Source: Bacillus_BD oryzisoli (GTDB lineage Bacteria; Bacillota; Bacilli; Bacillales; Cytobacillaceae). Taken from it: a stretch of 64,000 bases of DNA. Both the position numbers and the translations under genes were made by a program. The notes below the pieces were generated by a model. That model did not search any database, was not told the DNA's origin, and saw only the letters and a list, made by a program, of their open reading frames with translations. This document shows positions 32,362 to 41,964 of this stretch, in pieces. The DNA lies in NCBI RefSeq assembly GCF_036670025.1, contig NZ_CP137640.1, forward strand, positions 4,870,001-4,934,000, given 5' to 3'. Within the stretch, counting starts at the first letter, position 1. Every line of letters begins with the position of its first letter.

Positions 32362-33666
32362 TTATAGAGAAGACTCTCCAGTTGCTTTAAAGATCGCTTG
32401 TTCTAAATCTTCGATTAAATCCTCTACATTTTCAATTCCAACAGAAAGACGGATTAAATCCTCTGTTACGCCGGCAGCAGCCAATCCTTCTGCATCAAGT
32501 TGCTGGTGCGTTGTACTCGCCGGATGAATGATGAGGCTCTTTGCATCCCCGACATTAGCAACATGTGCCCATAGTTCGATATTATTGATCAAATTAGCTC
32601 CAGCTTCTCTGCCGCCTTTAATTCCAAATACGATCATAGAGCCTGCACCTTTTGGTAAATATTTTTCCACATGCGCCTTATCAGGGCTGTTATCACTGCC
32701 AGGATACAGAACCCAGCTGACTGCAGGATGATTTTCTAAATATTGGACAACCTTTACTGCATTTGCCACATGTTCCTTCATTCTGACATGAAGCGTTTCA
32801 AGACCTAATACGAAATAAAAGGCATTTTGCGGGCTAAGCGCAGGGCCCATATCACGAAGAAGCTGAACACGCGCTTTTGTAATATAAGCGGCAGCACCAA
32901 TAGCTTCACTATACACTAGGCCATGATAGCTTTCATCCGGCTCTGTAAATCCAGGAAACTTCGGTGAGTTCCAGTCAAACTTACCAGCATCAACAATGAT
33001 TCCGCCAGTTGTTGTACCGTTTCCTAATAACCATTTGGTTGCAGAATGTACCACAATATCTGCACCAAATTCAATCGGACGGCACAAATATGGTGTAGCA
33101 AATGTATTATCAATAATAAGCGGCACGCCTGCTTCATGAGCAATTTCAGCCACTTTTTCAATATCAAGCACCTTCAGGCTTGGATTACCGATCGTTTCAG
33201 CAAAAACAGCCTTTGTTTTCCCTGTTATCGCAGAGCGGAAATTCTCCGGGTCTTCAGGATTGACAAAATGGACATGAATACCATATTTAGGTAGTGTAAC
33301 AGCAAATAAATTATATGTACCGCCGTAAAGGTTTGAGGCTGCGACGATTTCATCCCCTGCTTCAGCAATGTTTAAAATAGCCAGTGTAATGGCTGCCATT
33401 CCGCTGGCTGTCGCAAGTGCACCGATACCGCCTTCTAATAGAGCGACTCTTTCTTCAAAAACCGTTACTGTCGGGTTATGAATACGAGTATAGATATAGC
33501 CAGGCTCTGCTAATCCAAATAAATTTGCGGCATGTTCTGTATTTTTAAATTGATAGGCATTATTTTGATAAATTGGTACAACCCTTGCACCTGTAACTGG
33601 ATCTGGCTGCAGGCCACCATGGACCCCTAATGTTTCTAAACGATACTTTTTTTCATTAGCTGACAT
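32362..33666 (-). CDS. metY: O-acetylhomoserine sulfhydrylase (MetY-type)
   Basis: 434-residue Cys/Met-metabolism PLP enzyme. The PLP lysine lies in HSATKWLLGNGTT; LETLGVHGG at the start and SVGIENVEDLIEDL at the end are family markers. The length and the long GKFDWNSPKFPGF insertion fit O-acetylhomoserine (thiol)-lyase rather than cystathionine gamma-synthase. It makes homocysteine from O-acetylhomoserine and sulfide. Its own SAM-I riboswitch upstream supports a methionine role. Confidence 0.92.
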   Translation of the reverse strand: MSANEKKYRLETLGVHGGLQPDPVTGARVVPIYQNNAYQFKNTEHAANLFGLAEPGYIYTRIHNPTVTVFEERVALLEGGIGALATASGMAAITLAILNIAEAGDEIVAASNLYGGTYNLFAVTLPKYGIHVHFVNPEDPENFRSAITGKTKAVFAETIGNPSLKVLDIEKVAEIAHEAGVPLIIDNTFATPYLCRPIEFGADIVVHSATKWLLGNGTTTGGIIVDAGKFDWNSPKFPGFTEPDESYHGLVYSEAIGAAAYITKARVQLLRDMGPALSPQNAFYFVLGLETLHVRMKEHVANAVKVVQYLENHPAVSWVLYPGSDNSPDKAHVEKYLPKGAGSMIVFGIKGGREAGANLINNIELWAHVANVGDAKSLIIHPASTTHQQLDAEGLAAAGVTEDLIRLSVGIENVEDLIEDLEQAIFKATGESSL

Positions 33667-33704
33667 CTTTATCTCTCCTTTTGTTTATTTACTTTTAGAA
33701 GATA

Positions 33705-33848
33705 TAAAAAAAACCTTCTTTTCACAGGAAGAAGGGTTTTCGTCATCTCTTCTTATCTGTCAGAGTCAATACTCTGCTGGATTTAGCACCGTGTTTCCCC
33801 GGTTGCTGGGCTTCATCGGGCCAGTCCCTCCACCGCTCTTGATAAGAT
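33705..33848 (-). promoter_or_regulatory. SAM-I (S-box) riboswitch upstream of metY
   Basis: The minus strand reads CTTATCAAGAGCGGTGGAGG, GCCCGATGAAGCCCAGCAACC and TGACAGATAAGAAGAGATGA, then a terminator hairpin AAACCCTTCTT / AAGAAGGTTT with eight U residues. Confidence 0.95.
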
Positions 33849-33904
33849 ACTATTAAATTAATTAGTGAAATATTATCATGATTTATAATTATTAGTCAAT
33901 TTAT

Positions 33905-34270
33905 TTATCGAGTTTCTGGTAAAGATTGTGAATAATTTATGTCTGGTTTTGCAAGAAAAAACAGTGACTCCAGCAATAAAAGCTCACGAAAAGAAAAAGT
34001 TGCTGCAGCTGCTTTATGTTTTACCGCTTCCCTTAGTTTTCTTTCGCCTGAAAGAATAGACTGTAAAACGTCAGCCTGCAATTCGATTCTTTTTAACACT
34101 GAAGGATCCTGCATTTCATCATCAAGGAAAATAACGCCGTTCTCAACCTTCACATAAATGATGTCCTTTTCCGTTTTCACTACAAAGGAGAAAACGACAC
34201 CTTTCAAAAGCAGACGTACTGCTTGTTTTCGGTTCACTTCTTCAAGCCAACCCTTAATCAGACCTACCAT
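33905..34270 (-). CDS. yusD: YusD-like protein of unknown function
   Basis: 121 residues from the ATG at 34270 (GGGTGG upstream); a GTG 24 bp further up is possible. It contains a beta-rich middle (FSFVVKTEKDIIYVKVENGV) and a helical leucine-rich end (FSFRELLLLESLFFLAK), roughly like a degenerate SCP2 lipid-binding fold. The name is based mainly on position next to yusE and yusF; function unknown. Confidence 0.6.
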   Translation of the reverse strand: MVGLIKGWLEEVNRKQAVRLLLKGVVFSFVVKTEKDIIYVKVENGVIFLDDEMQDPSVLKRIELQADVLQSILSGERKLREAVKHKAAAATFSFRELLLLESLFFLAKPDINYSQSLPETR

Positions 34271-34457
34271 TCTGAACCACCCACCCAGCTTCACTGCACT
34301 TTACGTATATATTCACTGATTCGGCGGGTGATTCCTGCTTTTGTAACATGATTATTCTCCACTTATTTTTTCAAAAAACAACATTTCTATAATATTACTC
34401 AAAAAAAGGAGAAGGAAGCAGCCTCCAAAGCTTACTTCCCTCTCACAAGTAGCATAA

Positions 34458-34766
34458 CTAAAAAAAGGCTTTGATTCTCTCAATTAAAAAAGGAACCGAT
34501 TGAAAAGCATACATTTTATCAGCCATGCTGCCATTTTCTAAAAAAACGAGACATGGAACACTTTCCACTTCCCATTTCTCCGCGAGCTGCGGCATATAAT
34601 TTAAATTGATTTTACCAAACTTTGTATCAGGTAAAATTTCCGCTGCAACCGTAAGCATTTTCCCTGCAACCTGGCAAGTTCCACAAAAAGGTGTATATAG
34701 ATAAATTAAGCCTGAGCCTTGTTGATGAATAAAACCTTCGAGTTCCTCTCTGCTCCATTCTTTCAT
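34458..34766 (-). CDS. yusE: Thioredoxin-like protein YusE
   Basis: 102 residues with the thioredoxin active site TPFCGTCQVAGKM (CxxC) and the cis-proline loop VESVPCLVFLENG. A small cytoplasmic dithiol-disulfide protein; its substrate is unknown. It directly follows yusF (4 bp), as in B. subtilis. Confidence 0.9.
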   Translation of the reverse strand: MKEWSREELEGFIHQQGSGLIYLYTPFCGTCQVAGKMLTVAAEILPDTKFGKINLNYMPQLAEKWEVESVPCLVFLENGSMADKMYAFQSVPFLIERIKAFF

Positions 34767-34770
34767 ATGA

Positions 34771-35127
34771 TTAACCTCTGTCTAAGTATTGGGTGTGAAC
34801 CTCAATATTGGCCGCTATTAATACGGCTGCCAAATGAAACTCCGGCGCTGATGCTACTTCCCGGTACATTTTATCAATATAGAGATGCTCTGCACGTGGA
34901 AATTCCCGCTTTAATTTCTTGCGAAGCTTTTCGCCAGCATCATCTGCGTCCACTAATACATAGACATCCTTATCGTATAATGTATCAACCCATTCATCTA
35001 ATAGTGTAGCGCTAATTGTTCCATTTGTACAAATGATCTCAATCGGTTCTTTGACAATTGTTTTCACTTTTCTTTTATCCGTAGTCCCCTCAACAATAAT
35101 TACTTTATCATAGCCTAAAATTCTCAT
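34771..35127 (-). CDS. yusF: TOPRIM domain protein YusF
   Basis: 118 residues comprising little more than a TOPRIM domain: VIIVEGTTDKRKV (Glu) and VYVLVDADDAGEKLRKKL (DxD), the metal-binding signature of RNase M5-like and DnaG-type TOPRIM proteins. Probably acts on nucleic acid; exact role unknown. Paired with yusE. Confidence 0.9.
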   Translation of the reverse strand: MRILGYDKVIIVEGTTDKRKVKTIVKEPIEIICTNGTISATLLDEWVDTLYDKDVYVLVDADDAGEKLRKKLKREFPRAEHLYIDKMYREVASAPEFHLAAVLIAANIEVHTQYLDRG

Positions 35128-35144
35128 TTCCCCCTTTAAATACA

Positions 35145-35167
35145 GAATGCGCCCAATAGGCGCATTC
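35145..35167 (-). terminator. Terminator behind gcvH
   Basis: Perfect 9-bp stem GAATGCGCC / GGCGCATTC, 9 bp after the gcvH stop. The U-run is weak, so partial read-through into yusF is possible. Confidence 0.6.
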
Positions 35168-35176
35168 TCCCGAATT

Positions 35177-35560
35177 TTAGTCTTCTTTCGTCATTTCTTC
35201 ATACTGCTCCGCAGTCATCAGCTTGTCAATTTCTGACAAATCAGAAGGCTCAATCACAACCATCCAAGCCTTTTCATAAGGGGATTCATTTACAAATTGC
35301 GGATCATCTGCTAATCCTTCGTTTACTTCAACCACTTTTCCGCTTACAGGAGCGTAAAGTTCTGAAACTGTTTTAACAGATTCTACACTGCCAAACGGCT
35401 CATTAACTGTTAATTCATCTCCTACTTCAGGAAGCTCGACAAATACAATATCACCAAGTTCATGCTGCGCAAACTCTGTAATGCCAACACGCACTTTATC
35501 TCCCTCAACTTTTACCCACTCATGTTCTTCGGAATAACGTAATTCTTTTGGTGCGTTCAT
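35177..35560 (-). CDS. gcvH: Glycine cleavage system H protein
   Basis: 127 residues, family length. The lipoyl-lysine loop reads GSVESVKTVSELYAPVSG. It shuttles the aminomethyl group in glycine cleavage and, in Bacillus, is also the obligatory carrier in lipoate biosynthesis. GGAGGG before the ATG. Confidence 0.96.
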   Translation of the reverse strand: MNAPKELRYSEEHEWVKVEGDKVRVGITEFAQHELGDIVFVELPEVGDELTVNEPFGSVESVKTVSELYAPVSGKVVEVNEGLADDPQFVNESPYEKAWMVVIEPSDLSEIDKLMTAEQYEEMTKED

Positions 35561-35588
35561 TCTTTTCCCTCCAGCTGTTATGATTTAA

Positions 35589-35945
35589 TTAAACCCATGT
35601 CTCAGAAAATTGCTCTTCTTTGAAACCAACGGTTACTTTTTCAGAGTCCGTTACAATTGGGCGTTTAATTAACATTCCATCAGATGCTAATAAATCAAGC
35701 AATTCTGCTTCAGACGCTTCTTTTATGCGATCCTTCATACCTAATTCACGATATTTTTGACCACTAGTATTAAAGAATTTTTTAATATCCAGTCCGCTTT
35801 TATTGACCATATTTTCAAGTTCGGTCCGTGATGGCGGATTTTCTACAATATGTATTTCATCATACTTAATTTCGTGGTCATCAAGCCACTTTTTTGCTTT
35901 TCTGCATGTACCGCATTTTGGATACCAATAAAACGAAAGTGCCAA
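35589..35945 (-). CDS. yusI: ArsC/Spx-family protein YusI
   Basis: 118 residues with WYPKCGTCRKAKKWL (CxxC redox centre) and the conserved KRPIVTDSEKVTVGF segment of the ArsC/Spx family. It lacks the RNA-polymerase-binding context known for Spx itself, so it is probably a thiol oxidoreductase of unknown substrate. Upstream of gcvH, as in B. subtilis. Confidence 0.88.
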   Translation of the reverse strand: MALSFYWYPKCGTCRKAKKWLDDHEIKYDEIHIVENPPSRTELENMVNKSGLDIKKFFNTSGQKYRELGMKDRIKEASEAELLDLLASDGMLIKRPIVTDSEKVTVGFKEEQFSETWV

Positions 35946-36170
35946 CTCATCACCTCATATCTAGCTTGTCCAAATCCAAGAATATTTTAACACACATTTC
36001 TGTACGACCTTTAAAGGTCTCTTTAGACCTTATAATTTTATTCTACTTTTCCTTACAATATCCTCTAAAGAATTGAAAAATTATCACAAGAAAATATATC
36101 TGATCCTCCTCCCCCTAACGAATATGGGGTTTCTTGTACGGAAAGTTATGTAAAATTATTTTAGGCGAAA

Positions 36171-36198
36171 CCATCAGCAGGAAAATACCTGCTGATGG
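36171..36198 (-). terminator. fadNAE operon terminator
   Basis: Perfect 11-bp stem CCATCAGCAGG / CCTGCTGATGG, 10 bp behind the fadE stop, with TTTCGCCT after it on the minus strand. Confidence 0.75.
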
Positions 36199-36208
36199 AA
36201 TTTAGGTG

Positions 36209-37993
36209 TTATACAATATAACGCTCTGCATCAATTAATTTCCCGGCTGCCTCTCTTTTCTTTGCAATAATATTAAGCGGAGTATGGCGGGTAAACTTGC
36301 GAAGAGCAGATAACATCATCCGAAGAGTGTCTCCTTGTTCAATGGCAATCAGTGTTTCCTTTGCATCTTGTTCAATTTTCTGGAAGGCTTCCTGACAAAA
36401 GATTTGCGTATAAATTAGCTTTTGGCTGTTTTTATCCGTTCCCGCTTTATTTATCGCTTTTTCTGTCCGTAAAACAGTGGATTCCATCGCAAATATATTA
36501 GAAATAATATCAGCTATATTTACTAATATCTCCTGCTCTTTTTCTAATGCTTCCCCGTATTTTTGCACGGCCAGCCCTAATGCTAAGAGACCGATCTTTT
36601 TGACGTTGGCAACTAAATACTTTTCCTGCTCAAGCGGTTCATCTCCTGGTTCTGACGGCATAAACATCATTAATTCTTCCTGCAGGCTTTGTGCTTTTTG
36701 TAGAAGCGCAAGCTCCCCCTTAACAGCCTTGCGTAAAATCGTACCCGGTATCAACAGACGATTAATTTCATTCGTTCCTTCAAAAATCCGATTGATTCTC
36801 GAATCACGATAAATCCGTTCAATTTCATATTCCTGCATATATCCATAGCCGCCGTGAAGCTGGACACCTTCATCTGCAATATAATCCAGCATCTCAGAAG
36901 CAAACACTTTATTTATTGAGCACTCGATAGCATATTCGGCGATGGATTTGGCAACCGCCCTACCGTCATTGACTTCCTTTGGTGTCAGTCTGCTCATTCG
37001 ATCCTCAAATAATCCGACAGTTCGGTAAACAGAGCTTTCAGCGGCATATAATTTGGCTGCCATGGATGCTAGTTTTTCCTTTGTTAACGGAAACTTCGAG
37101 AGCAGCTGTTTAAATTGCTGACGCTGATTCGTATACTGAACCGTTACTTCAAATGCCCTTTTCGCCGCACCAACGGCCCCAACCCCGAGCTTATAGCGGC
37201 CGATATTGAGAATATTAAAGGCAATCACATGACCTTTCCCATATTCGCCGAGAAGGTTTTCCTTTGGAACTAGTGCATCTTGAAAAATCAGTGTTCTTGT
37301 CGAGGATCCTTTGATTCCCATCTTTTTTTCTTCTGAGCCTGTCGAAACTCCCGGATAATCTCTTTCAACAATGAAAGCAGAAAAGTGCTGGCCGTCAATT
37401 TTAGCGTAGACAATAAAGATATCAGCAAAGCCTGAGTTGGTTATCCATTGCTTCTCGCCGTTTAAAATATAATGGGTTCCTTCCTTATTCAGCCTTGCAC
37501 TTGTTTTGGCCCCAAGTGCATCTGAACCAGAACCCGGCTCCGTCAGGGCATACGCGGAAATTTTCTCACCTGTTGCCAATAAAGGTAAGTATCTTTGTTT
37601 TTGCTCTTCATTCCCGAATAACACAATTGGCAGTGTGCCGATCCCGACATGTGCCCCGTGTGTAATAGAAAAAGCACCTGCTCTTGCCAGCTTTTCCGCA
37701 ATTAAGGCAGAGCTTACTTTATCAAGCCCTAAGCCGCCATATTCCTCAGGTACATCTGCAGCCAATAACCCCAGCTCGCCGGCCTGCTGCAGGAGTTTTA
37801 CAGACTTTTCAAATTCATGATTTTCAATAGCCTCCACCTCTGGCATAACCTGATTCACCACAAATTCCTCTGTTGTTTTCGCTATCAATTTATGCTCATC
37901 ACTATAATCATCAGGCGTATATACTTGATCACAGGAAACATCCTCGATTAAAAAGCCTCCACCCTTTGGAGCTGTATTCGTTTTATTAGGCAT
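36209..37993 (-). CDS. fadE: Acyl-CoA dehydrogenase FadE
   Basis: 594 residues, the long form with an extra C-terminal domain. Family signatures: YALTEPGSGSDALGAKTSA, QWITNSGFADIFIVYAK, and the catalytic base in RINRIFEGTNEINR. It oxidises acyl-CoA to enoyl-CoA with FAD. Last gene of fadNAE, 16 bp after fadA; GGAAGGGGG before the ATG. Confidence 0.95.
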   Translation of the reverse strand: MPNKTNTAPKGGGFLIEDVSCDQVYTPDDYSDEHKLIAKTTEEFVVNQVMPEVEAIENHEFEKSVKLLQQAGELGLLAADVPEEYGGLGLDKVSSALIAEKLARAGAFSITHGAHVGIGTLPIVLFGNEEQKQRYLPLLATGEKISAYALTEPGSGSDALGAKTSARLNKEGTHYILNGEKQWITNSGFADIFIVYAKIDGQHFSAFIVERDYPGVSTGSEEKKMGIKGSSTRTLIFQDALVPKENLLGEYGKGHVIAFNILNIGRYKLGVGAVGAAKRAFEVTVQYTNQRQQFKQLLSKFPLTKEKLASMAAKLYAAESSVYRTVGLFEDRMSRLTPKEVNDGRAVAKSIAEYAIECSINKVFASEMLDYIADEGVQLHGGYGYMQEYEIERIYRDSRINRIFEGTNEINRLLIPGTILRKAVKGELALLQKAQSLQEELMMFMPSEPGDEPLEQEKYLVANVKKIGLLALGLAVQKYGEALEKEQEILVNIADIISNIFAMESTVLRTEKAINKAGTDKNSQKLIYTQIFCQEAFQKIEQDAKETLIAIEQGDTLRMMLSALRKFTRHTPLNIIAKKREAAGKLIDAERYIV

Positions 37994-38009
37994 GCTGTTT
38001 CCCCCTTCC

Positions 38010-39185
38010 TTAGATTAGTTCAAATACTCCGGCAGCACCCATTCCTCCGCCGATACACATGGTGACAATGCCAAACTGCACCTGCCTCCGCTTCATTTCA
38101 TGCAAAAGCGTCAATGTCAATTTTGTTCCTGTACAGCCAAGTGGATGTCCTAACGCAATGGCACCGCCGTTCACATTCACTTTTTCTTCATCAAAACCAA
38201 GTTCACGGATGACCTGCAGCGACTGGGATGCAAAGGCTTCATTTAATTCAATTAAACCGATATCAGAAAGCTCCAACCCGGCAAGCTTTAAGGCTTTCGG
38301 TACTGCGGCAACTGGACCAATGCCCATGATTTCCGGAGGAACCCCCCCTACGGCAAACGACCTGAGCTTTGCCAGCGGCTGCAAGCCTAATGATTTGGCC
38401 TTTTCATGGTCCATAACCATCACGGCGGCAGCCCCATCACTCATTTGCGAAGCATTGCCTGCTGTAACGGTTCCATTAACCGAAAAGGAAGGACGCAGTT
38501 TTGCCAATGCTGCCAGGTTGGTATCAGGCCGAACCCCTTCATCTTCATGAAATGTGATGGTCGTTTCCTTCAGCTTATAATTGCTGCTAATAGAGCGGAC
38601 AGGAACCTCCACCGGTACAATTTCATCGACAAATTTGCCTTCCGAAATCGCCTTGGCTGCTTTTTGATGACTTCCAACGGCAAATTGATCCTGATCTTCT
38701 CTTGAGATTCCGAACTTTTCCGCTACTTTCTCGGCTGTATGCCCCATGCTCATGTAATATTGAGGTGCTTCTTCAGCCAATTTGACATTCGGGCGAACAA
38801 CATGACCCATCATTGGTACAAGACTCATCGATTCGGCGCCGCCGGCAATAATCGTATCCGCATGTCCCAGCATAATTCTTTCGGCACCATAGGCAATTGA
38901 CTGCAGGCCTGACGAGCAGTAACGGTTAATCGTAATTGCAGGTACTGTATACGGCAGACCTGCAAGCGCTCCGATATTTCGGGCCATATTCATTCCCTGC
39001 TCTGCTTCAGGCATGGCACAGCCAATAACCAAATCATCAATATTTCCTTCATACCCTCCGGCCCGCTTTAACGTTTCTTTTACCACAAGTGCTCCTAAAT
39101 CATCCGGTCGAACGGTTGCTAGCGTTCCTTTTTTTGCCTTTCCAACCGGAGTTCGGGCTCCGGCTACAATGACCGCTTCATTCAT
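38010..39185 (-). CDS. fadA: 3-ketoacyl-CoA thiolase FadA
   Basis: 391-residue thiolase. The acyl-accepting Cys90 lies in INRYCSSGLQS; NGGAIALGHPLGCTG and VTMCIGGGMGAAGVFE hold the catalytic His and second Cys. It releases acetyl-CoA in the last step of beta-oxidation. 52 bp after fadN. Confidence 0.96.
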   Translation of the reverse strand: MNEAVIVAGARTPVGKAKKGTLATVRPDDLGALVVKETLKRAGGYEGNIDDLVIGCAMPEAEQGMNMARNIGALAGLPYTVPAITINRYCSSGLQSIAYGAERIMLGHADTIIAGGAESMSLVPMMGHVVRPNVKLAEEAPQYYMSMGHTAEKVAEKFGISREDQDQFAVGSHQKAAKAISEGKFVDEIVPVEVPVRSISSNYKLKETTITFHEDEGVRPDTNLAALAKLRPSFSVNGTVTAGNASQMSDGAAAVMVMDHEKAKSLGLQPLAKLRSFAVGGVPPEIMGIGPVAAVPKALKLAGLELSDIGLIELNEAFASQSLQVIRELGFDEEKVNVNGGAIALGHPLGCTGTKLTLTLLHEMKRRQVQFGIVTMCIGGGMGAAGVFELI

Positions 39186-39237
39186 ATCTGTCTCTCCTTC
39201 CCTTTTTCTGTGCCCATTGCCATCTTTTGCACTATTG

Positions 39238-41622
39238 TTAATTTCGAAGCGGCTTTCCTTTTAGAAGCATATGCTGCATGCGTTCTTGAGACTTTCGTTC
39301 CGCTATGAGGCTTAAAAAGGCTTCTTTTTCCAGCTGGAGCAAATACTCTTCCTCCACATTTGTTCCGTACGGCACCCTTCCTCCTGCAATCACATAGGCA
39401 AGCTTTTTTGCTATTTTCAAATCATGATCCGAAATGTAACCGGATGTTCTCATCGCCTGTGCTCCCAGTAAAAGGGCTGCATAGCCAGTTTCACCGACAA
39501 CGGGAATTTTTTGTTTAAGCGGCGGTTTATAGCCTTTTTCGGAAAGAGACAGTACGGCTTGCTTGGCATCATAAAGAAGAAAGTCGTCATTGACACTGAT
39601 TCCATCATTCTCATTTAAAAAGCCTCTTTCTCGCGCCTCTATGCCTGATGTAGAGACCTTTGCCAGGGCAATCGTTTCGAATACTTGATTGGCTACCTTT
39701 TGTAAGTCAATTTCAACCTCTTCTGGAATGGAATGGAGATGTTTTAAATAAAGCTCTTTATTTCCCCCGCCGCCTGGAATAAGACCAACACCAGTTTCAA
39801 CAAGTCCGATATAGGTTTCCATTGAAGCCTGGATCCGAGCTGCCGGTAAACAAACCTCCGCCCCGCCGCCAAGTGTCATCGCAAATGGCGCGGCTACAAC
39901 AGGCTTTGTGCTGTATTTAATTTTCATCATTGTTTGTTGAAAGGATGACACAATCCACTCTAATTCAAATAATGAATCGTCCTGCGCCTCCATCAGAATC
40001 ATCGCTAAATTGGCGCCGACACAAAAGTTCTTTCCCTGATTCCCAATAACAAGCCCTTTATAATGCATCTCCACTTCATCAACAGCGAAATTGATCATTT
40101 GTAAAATATCAGGTCCAATAGCGTTATTCTGCGAGTGGAATTCAAGCAAGGCAACACCGTCGCCAATGTCGATTAAGCTGGCACCACTGTTCTTTTTGAT
40201 CACGCCTTTTTGCTGCTTGATTTTTGCCAGGTTGAGAATCTTTGGATTTTCCTTAATTGGGCGGTATTCTCCGTTATGATAAAAATGCCGGTTACCGTTT
40301 TCTTCTTTATAAAAAGATGTACAGCCCTTTTGCAGCATTTCCTTAACTAAATCGGGAATGCTTGCATTTGCAGCTTGAAGCCTTTGAATCGATTCCTCGA
40401 GACCGATGCTGTCCCATAGCTCAAACGGCCCTTGCGACCAGCCAAATCCCCATTTCATAGCCTGGTCAATCGAAACAATATCATCGGCAATCTCACCGTG
40501 CAGCTCGGCAGAATAGAGCAGGACGGGTATCAGAATATTCCATAACAGCTTTCCAGCACGGTCCTCACTAGATAGGAGCATTTTCATTTTATTATCGATG
40601 TTTTTTTCCTGTTTACTGCGTTCAACAGCGTCTGTTATTAATTTTTTCCGCGGCATATATTCCAATGTAGCTGGATCCAGCTCAAGGATTTCCTTCCCTT
40701 TTTTCAAGTAAAAACCCTGCCCTGATTTGCTGCCTAACCAACCATTTTGCAGCATGCTTTTCATAAAAGAGGGAATTTCAAATACCTGCTTTTCATGGCC
40801 TTCGGTTTGCTGATAAACGGTATTGGCAACATGGGCAAAGGTATCAAGTCCAACGACATCAAGCGTTCGGAACGTGGCACTTTTGGGCCGGCCGATCAAG
40901 GGACCTGTAACAGAATCCACTTCCCCGACACTATAATCGCCGTTTAACATTTCTTTCACTGTAACAAGCAGCCCATACGTTCCAATCCGGTTCGCAATAA
41001 AGTTGGGGGTATCCTTTGCAATGACCACACCTTTACCAAGCCGCTCCTCCCCGAATTGTTTCATAAACGTTACTACATCCGAGTTTGTATCCTTTATTGG
41101 AATCACTTCAAGCAGCTTTAAATAGCGGGGCGGGTTAAAAAAGTGGGTTCCGAGAAAATGCTTTTTGAAATCAGCTGAGCGCCCTTCCGCCATGGCTTCG
41201 ACGGAAATTCCGGAAGTATTGGAACTGACAATACTTCCAGGTCTTCGATATTGATCAACCTTTGTTAAAAGCTGCTTTTTAATATCAAGGTTCTCGACTA
41301 CCACCTCGATGATCCAATCCGCCTCATTTAAACGGTGCAGATCATCTTTTAAATTACCAGCTTCAAGAAGAGAAAGATTTTTTACCGATGTTAACGGTGC
41401 AGGCTTTTGTTTTAAGAGCTTTTGCAGCGATTGTTCACTTATCCTGTTGCGGACTTGTTTATCTTCAAGTGTTAAGCCGATCGCTTTTTCACTATCCGTT
41501 AATTGAGATGGAACGATATCGAGCAGCAGTGTCGGAATCCCAATATTAGCGAGGTGGGCCGCTATTCCCGAGCCCATTACGCCTGATCCGAGGACTGCTG
41601 CTTTTCGAATCGATTGAATCAT
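39238..41622 (-). CDS. fadN: Bifunctional 3-hydroxyacyl-CoA dehydrogenase/enoyl-CoA hydratase FadN
   Basis: 794 residues. The N-terminal Rossmann domain (AAVLGSGVMGSGIAAHLAN) and 3-hydroxyacyl-CoA dehydrogenase C-domains (to about 430) are followed by an enoyl-CoA hydratase domain (about 480-680; GNQGKNFCVGANLAMI, GGAEVCLPAARIQA). It catalyses the middle two steps of fatty-acid beta-oxidation. AAAGGAGGG precedes the ATG. First gene of the operon. Confidence 0.95.
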   Translation of the reverse strand: MIQSIRKAAVLGSGVMGSGIAAHLANIGIPTLLLDIVPSQLTDSEKAIGLTLEDKQVRNRISEQSLQKLLKQKPAPLTSVKNLSLLEAGNLKDDLHRLNEADWIIEVVVENLDIKKQLLTKVDQYRRPGSIVSSNTSGISVEAMAEGRSADFKKHFLGTHFFNPPRYLKLLEVIPIKDTNSDVVTFMKQFGEERLGKGVVIAKDTPNFIANRIGTYGLLVTVKEMLNGDYSVGEVDSVTGPLIGRPKSATFRTLDVVGLDTFAHVANTVYQQTEGHEKQVFEIPSFMKSMLQNGWLGSKSGQGFYLKKGKEILELDPATLEYMPRKKLITDAVERSKQEKNIDNKMKMLLSSEDRAGKLLWNILIPVLLYSAELHGEIADDIVSIDQAMKWGFGWSQGPFELWDSIGLEESIQRLQAANASIPDLVKEMLQKGCTSFYKEENGNRHFYHNGEYRPIKENPKILNLAKIKQQKGVIKKNSGASLIDIGDGVALLEFHSQNNAIGPDILQMINFAVDEVEMHYKGLVIGNQGKNFCVGANLAMILMEAQDDSLFELEWIVSSFQQTMMKIKYSTKPVVAAPFAMTLGGGAEVCLPAARIQASMETYIGLVETGVGLIPGGGGNKELYLKHLHSIPEEVEIDLQKVANQVFETIALAKVSTSGIEARERGFLNENDGISVNDDFLLYDAKQAVLSLSEKGYKPPLKQKIPVVGETGYAALLLGAQAMRTSGYISDHDLKIAKKLAYVIAGGRVPYGTNVEEEYLLQLEKEAFLSLIAERKSQERMQHMLLKGKPLRN

Positions 41623-41639
41623 TGTTAAAGCCCTCCTTT

Positions 41640-41729
41640 TGAATGAATGAATCTACTTTTTGAGGGGGAAAAATCTTGGTGAAAGTTTTGTTTTACTTAT
41701 AAAATATATTGAATTTTTGAACAATCATT
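41640..41729 (-). promoter_or_regulatory. Candidate FadR-type operator half-sites upstream of fadN
   Basis: TGAATGAATGAAT (41640-41652) and TGAACAATCATTC (41718-41730) each resemble half or more of the Bacillus FadR site (TGAATGAnTAnTCATTCA, from memory). Neither is a full match, but the position before a fad operon is right. Confidence 0.35.
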
Positions 41730-41803
41730 CCGGAAAATAAAGAAAAAAATGCCCTGCAAGGAATTTTACATAAAAGGTTAAGCTAAGCATGGAGGTGAAA
41801 CCC

Positions 41804-41935
41804 ATGGTAAAAAGAGTGAAGAATCCATCAAGAGCAGCAGTTAGTGCAGCAAGCATTAAAGGGAATGCTGGACCAGGTGGAGAGTACAATGACCGCGATA
41901 AAGTAAACAGTCAAAATAATCAATATAAGAAGTAG
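41804..41935 (+). CDS. yuzL: YuzL-like small spore-former protein
   Basis: 43 residues; GGAGGTGAAACCC before the ATG gives an excellent start. MVKRVKNPSRAAVSAASIKG and the Asn/Gln-rich basic end NSQNNQYKK match the short YuzL family of Bacillus. Function unknown; the composition recalls small acid-soluble spore proteins. It lies just upstream of two coat genes. Confidence 0.8.
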   Translation: MVKRVKNPSRAAVSAASIKGNAGPGGEYNDRDKVNSQNNQYKK

Positions 41936-41964
41936 TCATTAACGAAATTAAAGGAGGATTGAAC

